Shown: positions 57,930-64,000 of the stretch, piece by piece
Numbering within the stretch: the stretch's first letter is position 1
How the letters are laid out: each line of letters begins with the position of its first letter
Assembly (NCBI RefSeq): GCF_036711975.1
Contig: NC_091966.1
Span: forward strand, 34,789,501-34,853,500
Reading direction: 5' to 3'
Length of the DNA stretch: 64,000 nt
Origin: Onthophagus taurus
Taxonomy: Eukaryota; Arthropoda; Insecta; Coleoptera; Scarabaeidae
Notes under the pieces: model-generated
Databases searched by the model: none
What the model saw: only the letters and a program-made list of their open reading frames with translations
Told to the model about the DNA's origin: nothing
Translations under genes and position numbers: made by a program

Positions 57930-58865
57930 AGGAACTAGGGTGAAGAAGGGGTTGAAGGTTAATGTAGCAAAGACAAAGATGATGAAATTCTGCAAAGGGG
58001 GAAGAAGAAAGAGGGCGGAATGGAGATGGCAGGGGAGAGGGATAGAGGAGGTCAGAGAATTCACATATCTGAGGTACAGAAAATCTAACAATTGTTAGAT
58101 ATTCTGTGTCTGGGGTACAGATTCAGGGAGGATAGCAAGAACCAGGCGCTTGTGAGGAAGATGGCTAAAAGGGCAAATAAGGCGATGGTGCAGGTCTGGA
58201 GATGGGGTGAGAGAGTGTTAGGAAGGGGCATCAGAAAGAGAAAGATTGTGTTTGATGGGTTGGCGAGGAGTGCAATGATGTATAGGGCGGAAGTTTGGGC
58301 ATGGAAGAGATAGGACATTCTGGAGGACGTACACAATCGGTGCTGGACGTGGGTTCTGGGTCTGGCGATGGAAACAGTGGGGTATATTGTGAGGGAGGAA
58401 GTGAAGGTGGATGAAACAATGGTGGAGACAACAAAAAAGCAGTTAAATATGAAGAAATGATAGATAGAAGACCATACTGCGGGATCCTGGGGGAGTGTTG
58501 AAAGGAAGTTAGGGAGGGGAAGATTAGATATGGTAAAGGAGAGAGGAGTCCAGAGACAGGAGAGAAGGACGCAGATAAGAGAGGGAAGGTGCAATGAAAG
58601 ATATGGGGACAAAATGACGGAAGGGCTTCCAAAATACTTGGTGAAGGAGGGGAGTGAGAAAGGGAAAAGGTTGGTGGCCAGATTTCAGTGTGGTGATGAG
58701 GAGAGAGCGAACAGGTACTGGGCGGATGATGTGGAGAGGTGGTGTCGGTTGTGCAGAGAGGATTTGGAGACATTACAACATATGTTGAGGGGATGTAGTG
58801 AGCTGAGAGATGAAGAAAATAAGGTGGCAGATTCTGGAAGAGGGGGGGAAGGCATGGTGTGAATA
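57930..58865 (+). mobile_element. LINE 3' fragment, purine-rich
   Basis: Frames on + show the C-terminal part of a non-LTR element polyprotein: KVNVAKTKMMKFCKGG, EVREFTYLRY, a stop, then LGYRFREDSKNQA, RSAMMYRAEVWAWKR, and finally NRYWADDVERWCRLCRED with ETLQHMLRGCSEL, the CCHC-type motif found after RT in some insect LINEs. The RT core is absent. The sense strand is strikingly rich in A and G compared with the AT-rich surroundings, which also produces long shadow frames on the opposite strand. Confidence 0.75.
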
Positions 58866-58959
58866 GGTGAAGTTAAGTTTGGTTTGTCATGTATTGTGCA
58901 GAAAATTGTAAGCTTTTAGTGTAACAATAAAAACTTTTATTATAAGAAGGGATATTAAC

Positions 58960-60390
58960 CGAGACTGTATGTATGTAAGGACAAGGATGGTACACTCTTG
59001 ATGAATGTGGAGAACATAGCAGATGATTCGGACACGGAGAGAGTGGTGATATAAACTGCTGAACCAAAGATAAAACTACTATCCTTCGATGAGATAACAA
59101 CAGCTTTAATGAAGATGAAAAATGGAAGGGCACCAGGCGAAGATGGAATTACGCCGAAACTCATGAAGATGGCTGGAACGGAGCTTGTATGATATGGCAA
59201 GGAGAACGGATGCCGGAGAAATGGAAAACGGGAATCATCTGCCGCACAAGAAAGGGGACAAGACCAATTGCGACAATTTTAGGGGAATTATGCTTTTGAA
59301 TGCCGCATTCAAAGTATTGTCGAATGTAATCTACGAGAGGATAAAGCCATATGCTGAGAACATACTGGGTGAATACCAGTGTGGCTTCAGGGAAGGAATA
59401 TCTGCAATGGACCAAATCTTCCTCCTTTGTCAAGTAACCGAGATATATTACGAGTATAACACTGACTTACACTGCATATTTAGAGACTTTAAAGAAGCCT
59501 TTTACAGTATACAGAGGACTAGGCTAATTTAATACAAACGGGAATCCCCCGAAAACTGGCACTGGTAGCAATGATGACAATGGAGGGCTCCAGAGTCGTG
59601 GTATCGGTGCAACGAAGAATATCTGATGTTTTTGACATACGGAATGGTGTGAGACAGGGAGGAATGGACGGAATGGGCCATTGGTAGTCTCGAAAACAGA
59701 GGCAGCATTACGCCAAATTCATTTCAAATATGCGCATATGCGGATGATGTATTGATAATGGCCAGAAGCTATGAGAAGCTTGTGGAGATTTTTACTGGCA
59801 TTGAAAGAGCAGCCAAAGATGAAATCCTGTATATAGAAGATAACACGAAGTGAACAGAGGGAAAGACCTGAAACTATAACAGTAGGCGAATATACTTTCG
59901 AGAATGTTCAAGCATTCAAGTATTTAGGTGTAATCTTTATGAATGACAATAACATAACGGAAAGAAAACAAGAAAGAATACAAGCTGCAAAGAGATGTTA
60001 TTAATATGCGCCATGAGGATTTGCAAATCAAAGGACTAAAGGTCTACTAGAGCCAAGCTGAGGGTGTATAAGACCTAGGTCAGACAAGTTTTAACTTACG
60101 GAGTGGAACCCTGGAATCTGACGGAAGCGGACTTCGAGAGTTTGACAGATAATCAGTAAAATATTTGGACCAGTGATAGAAGCAGATGGAATACGGAGAA
60201 AAATAAATTTTGAACTCCGAGATTTAAAGGGTGGCGAAGACAAAGACTTAGATAGCTTTTAGAGCAAACATGGTAGGCACAAGACGTAGGGGCAGACACC
60301 GCACGAGATATAAAGATAGAGTGGATGATTAGAGAAAGATTTGAAGTGGTAATAAAACGTGTTGAAAGAATAGAACTGCTGTGAATGAAG
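58960..60390 (+). mobile_element. LINE relic with recognisable RT
   Basis: Reading on + in shifting frames: LLSFDEITTALMKMKNGRAP, then KTGIICRTRKGDKTNCDNFR, GIMLLNAAFKVLSN, EYQCGFREGISAMDQIFLL, RDFKEAFYS, IRNGVRQGG, AYADDVLIMARS (catalytic YADD near 59735) and the C-terminal RQVLTYGVEPWNL. All RT blocks are present in order but several frameshifts and stops intervene, so the copy is inactive. Confidence 0.85.
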
Positions 60391-60403
60391 CCAGTTTAGT
60401 GCT

Positions 60404-61256
60404 AATTAGCTGGCGCCAGAAGTTGTTTCCACATAAATGTTATAATTCTGTACTGGCACAGTAATAAAAATGGCGTCAAGTGATGTACTTCCCGCTGGCA
60501 TCAATATGGTACTCCAAATGTGCTCCTTGGAACTGCACACGTTATTAACAAAAAAAAGCGAAACCATAGTTGCTGGGTTAGATCGTGGATTGCACGTAGA
60601 AATAACCTAGATGCGTCTAGTACTTTAATTGAGAATTATGCCATGAAGACCATCAAACATTTTTTAATCATTTAAGAATGACTGAAGAGAGTTTCATGTT
60701 TTTGTTGAGGCAAGTATCCTCTAAAATACAAAAATTCCAGCTCACGTAAAACTGCAAGCAACTTTAAGATTTTTGGCTTCTGGAAATTCTTCTGCAATAT
60801 GTATATGTATCGTTTTCCAAAAAGCACAATTTCTAAATTGATATGTGTATCTTCTTCGTATTTTTGCTTTTGCCGAGGTTTTTGTCAAAATTAGGAACTG
60901 TTTTCTTCATAACTTCAACTATCCTTCTGACAGCTTTATTTCGTGCTGTCGGTCCTTATATTGTTGAATTTTCTGATTCTACAAACAAAGATATTGTATT
61001 GATTGTTCATACGTTTCTAGAAATAGTACTGTTTGTTCTGATGTCCATTTTTGGACGGTTTATTAGGATTTGTTCATTTTAGTTGGACGAACACGTTAAT
61101 AGTTACACCGTTTTTTTATAAATACTGTTAATGGCGCCAAAAAATAGAAGTAGCGTCAACTTTGTTGGCGTTATGATTACAATTTATTGGCGCCAGTGAT
61201 TTTTTGCTATTTCCACATGCAAATGAAGCAGGCGTCAGTAATCCGTACATGTGGAA
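60404..61256 (+). mobile_element. PIF/Harbinger relic
   Basis: Near 60560-60840 the + strand encodes, with stops, a Harbinger-like nuclease N-terminus (HSCWVRSWIARRN, RMTEESFMFLLRQVS, LQATLRFLASGNSS). The rest of the transposase is missing. Both ends carry GTTTCCACAT-type inverted termini (60423 and, reversed, 61256). Several copies of TGGCG(C/T)CA lie near the ends (about 60410, 60471, 61132, 61188 and a related site at 61231), probable transposase-binding sites. Confidence 0.7.
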
Positions 61257-61572
61257 ACTTAGGAAATTTATCTATAGAGTTTTTCCTGATTAATAGAAAG
61301 GATACCGAAAACGGCTACGTTCGTAAATACTTATTCAAATATGCTTGGTAAAAACAGAATTAAAATGTATTCTAAATGTTAATTTAGTAATAATTCTTAT
61401 AATCTTTAAATAAATAATTATTAATTAAAAAATTTTTTTTATTTGTTTTTATTTTGACATTAATGTTTTAGGCTACGTTCTTTAAACATCTTATTCGAAT
61501 GAAAACAGTTCGTGTTGAAACAAGTTTAATTTAGTGATAATTAACTAAATTAAGTGATTAAATAAGTGAAAA
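61257..61572. other. upstream region of MRE11
   Basis: 316 bp between the Harbinger relic and the MRE11 start codon, likely holding the MRE11 promoter and 5' UTR. No motif was assigned. Confidence 0.4.
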
Positions 61573-63287
61573 ATGAGTGGAAGTAATCCATGCCCTGATG
61601 ATACCTTTAAGATATTACTTACAACCGATAATCATTTAGGTTATGGCGAAAAAAAACCTATTATAGGTTAGGATTATTTTAGCGCGAAAATTTTTTTTCA
61701 TTTTAATTAATCATTAATCTTGTTATAGATCAAGATTCTTTTCGAACTTTCGAAGAAATACTTAAACTAGCCGTTAAGAAAAATGTCGATATGATTCTTT
61801 TAGGTGGTGATTTATTTCATGATGTTCAACCGACCAATTATACATTATTTAAATGTACCGAGTTATTAAAAAAGTATATCTTATTACAACCATTTATTAC
61901 TATGCTAAATTTATTGAATTTTTAAGGTATTGCTTAGGGGATCGACCCGTTGCTATTGAATTTTTATCAGATCCAACTGAAAATTTTCGACAATCTAACC
62001 CTATTGTTAATTACGAGGACCAAAACATGAATATATCAATACCTGTTTTTTCCATACACGGAAATCATGATAACCCATCAGGTGCCCAACAAGTATCTGG
62101 TTTAGACATAATCTCAGCAACGGGATTGGTAAATTATTTTGGTAGAGTTACAGATATAAAAAATGTAACAATAACTCCAATATTATTAAAAAAAGGGTCA
62201 ACAAAAATCGCTCTTTACGGTTTATCTCATATTCCTGATCAACGTTTAGCTCGCTTATTTCATGAGAAAAAAGTTTCAATGTTACAACCAGAAGGAGATG
62301 ATTGGTTCAACATTTTAGTTTTACATCAAAATCGAGCGAATAGAGGCTCAAAAAATTTCATCCCAACAAGTGTCATTCCAAGTTTTATTGATTTAGTTTT
62401 ATGGGGTCATGAACATAACTGTGACATCGAACCAGTTCAATTAGAACATGGTCCCCACATAACTCAACCTGGAAGTTCCGTAGCAACTTCTTTATGCGAA
62501 GGCGAATCTATAGAGAAAAAGATTGGGATTCTAAGAGTTTTTAATAAATCATTTAGTATTAACCCAATTCCATTAGCTACGGTTCGTCCTTTAATGTTTT
62601 CGAGTATAACATTAAAATGTCCTGATAGAGATGAAGATTATAATTCCGCGGATCCAAAAGAACAAGCGAAACAGGAAGTTCGTGCGGAAGTTGATAAGTT
62701 AATTTTTGAGGCTATTAAAAGACAAGAATTAGCTGGGGCTGATTCTTTAATGCCTTTCGTAAGATTATTTGTGAGATATTATTGCGAAACGCAAGTTTTT
62801 AATGCAATTCGAATGGGACATGATTATGAGGATAGAGTTGCTAACCCTACGAGTATGTTTAAATTGGTTAATATGAATTTGAGAACGTCGTATAAAGTAC
62901 CAGATTTACCAGGAATTGACCCACGAATTATGGATGAAGTAAAAAAAAATAAAATTAATTATTTCTATGATATTATTGTTATTTTTTTAGGATATTATAC
63001 ATTCAGGAAGACTTGATGATCATATAAATGATTATTTTAATCATCCAGATCGCGTGACTGAAATGTCTATTTACTCTACAAAAGTTTTAACTAGAGCAGT
63101 ACAAAAATGTGTTGACTCTGATGATTTAGATGCTATCGCTCATGCAATAGAGTATGATATACAGGGCACGGAACTTTACTTTTTTGTAATAAAACGATAC
63201 GATTTCCCCCCTCCACTCGTTCTCAGAAAATCTACATTAAAAGAACTGCAGCGTACTGTTCAGTGGGAAATTAAATTTTCAAGTTAG
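61573..63287 (+). CDS. MRE11: MRE11 double-strand break repair nuclease, 3' end uncertain
   Basis: Exons 61573-61666, 61729-61873, 61927-62938 and 62991 onward join in frame (phases 1, 2, 0). Residues 1-417 hold the phosphoesterase and capping domains of MRE11, the Mn-dependent nuclease of the MRE11-RAD50-NBS1 complex. The metal-binding motifs are all present: TDNHLGYG, LLGGDLFHD, GNHDNPSG, VLHQN and LWGHEHNCDI. Exon 4 continues the family (DDHINDYFNHPD, SIYSTKVLTRAVQKCVDSDD, AIAHAIEY) and then, after about DIQ at 63160, loses similarity. The frame stops at 63287, inside a tandem repeat unit, giving about 515 aa against the usual 600-700. Either a donor before 63190 (a GTAATA at 63187 is possible) leads to exons beyond the window, or the C-terminal Gly-Arg-rich tail has been lost. 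Confidence 0.9.
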
Positions 63288-64000
63288 AAAAAAATTGTGT
63301 TAACAAAAATTGTTCCTGAAACAATTCTAAACAAACTTTGTCAACATTTTTTTTTTGATTTAATCAATAATTAAGGAGATAACCTCAAAATAATAATTTT
63401 TCCGTTTTTATACATAATTATACTAAGATGCTTAATTAATAGTGATGTAAAAATTTTTTATTAAGATAATTGATTCAAAATCGAAATTGAAACAAATTTT
63501 ATTTAAAACATTTTTTAGTAAAAACAATAATTGTTGAGATAATTAATTTTGATAGCATACCATTCAGAGGGAAATTAAAATTTTAAGTTAGCTAAAAATT
63601 GTATTAACAAACACTGTTCCCGAAGTAATTCTAAACAAATTTTGTTAACAACATTTTTTGATTAAATCAATAATAGGGATATAACCTCAAAAATATTGAT
63701 TTTTGTATCATACTGTTCAGTGGGAAATTAAAATTTCAACTTAGATAAAAATTGTGTTAACAAAAATTGTTCCTGAAACAATTCTAAACAAACCCTGTCA
63801 ACATTTTTTTTTATTTAATCAATAATTAAGGAGATAACCTCAAAATAATAATTTTTCCGTTTTTATACATAATTATACTTAGATGCTTAATTAATAGAGA
63901 TGTAAAAAATTTTTATTAAGATAATTGATTCAAAATCGAAATTGAAACAAATGTTTTTTAAAACATTTTTTAGTAAAAACAATAATTGTTAAGATAATTA
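63256..64000. repeat. tandem repeat array, 457-bp compound period, open at the window edge
   Basis: The anchor CAG(T/A)GGGAAATTAAA occurs at 63261, 63565 and 63718. The first unit is 304 bp, the second is a 153-bp version lacking the middle part, and the third matches the first almost base for base through the end of the window. The compound period is therefore 457 bp. Units include AAGGAGATAACCTCAAAATA and GATTCAAAATCGAAATTGAA. It overlaps the last codons of the MRE11 frame. Confidence 0.85.

Noticed and set aside
58085-58773. Two overlapping minus-strand frames of 175-180 codons, Ser/Pro/Leu/His-rich
   Set aside because: They mirror the purine-rich LINE fragment on + and show no domain; their openness follows from base composition.
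1-64000. tRNA, rRNA and riboswitch genes
   Set aside because: No cloverleaf A/B-box pair or rRNA core segment was noticed on either strand by eye; a tRNAscan or Infernal run would be decisive.

Overview
The window is AT-rich nuclear DNA of an insect, probably a beetle. The insect call rests on intron-split genes with short introns (about 45-120 nt), GT..AG splice sites and clear animal orthologues (APC2/ANAPC2, UCHL5/UCH37, TRMT112, HIU hydrolase, MRE11). The order (Coleoptera) is an inference from gene architecture and transposon flavour. No prokaryotic features, CRISPR arrays, rRNAs or tRNAs were seen. Exon models below were built by hand from splice sites, reading phase and protein continuity.

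Layout. 1.4-7.3 kb: three tandem paralogous four-pass membrane protein genes on +; the third has no visible first exon. 7.5-10.5 kb: a degraded LINE split by a Penelope-like element with an 11-bp target duplication. 12.2-13.9 kb: a secreted low-complexity protein (-). 15.2-18.2 kb: a decayed LINE carrying a 56-bp palindromic insertion, then a 363-bp higher-order satellite. 20.4-30.5 kb: APC2 (-), whose 7.5-kb fifth intron holds a transposon nest: an uncharacterised TE gene, a hAT broken by a 260-bp MITE, and a young Ty3/gypsy-type LTR element with two identical 175-bp LTRs.

30.9-42.0 kb: a 2477-aa repetitive, highly charged protein with a TTF1/Reb1-like Myb C-terminus (+), its first intron filled with Tc1 and LINE debris. 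42.1-43.3 kb: UCHL5 (-). 43.7-49.6 kb: a WW plus triple-CUE protein (+) with an intron rich in inverted and direct repeats. 49.6-54.7 kb: gene-free DNA with a gypsy RT relic and a 530-bp mariner-type MITE. 54.7-57.4 kb: HIU hydrolase and a zinc-finger protein (both -), then TRMT112 (+). 57.9-61.3 kb: two LINE relics and a Harbinger relic. 61.6 kb to the edge: MRE11 (+), whose 3' part runs into a 457-bp tandem repeat that continues past the window.

Functionally the housekeeping genes concern cell-cycle proteolysis (APC2), proteasome/INO80 deubiquitination (UCHL5), ubiquitin binding (CUE protein), RNA/protein methylation (TRMT112), urate breakdown (HIU hydrolase) and DNA-break repair (MRE11). 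Three gene pairs are divergent with short shared upstream regions (APC2/TTF1-like, UCHL5/WW-CUE, zinc finger/TRMT112), and TTF1-like and UCHL5 converge with 147 bp between their stop codons.
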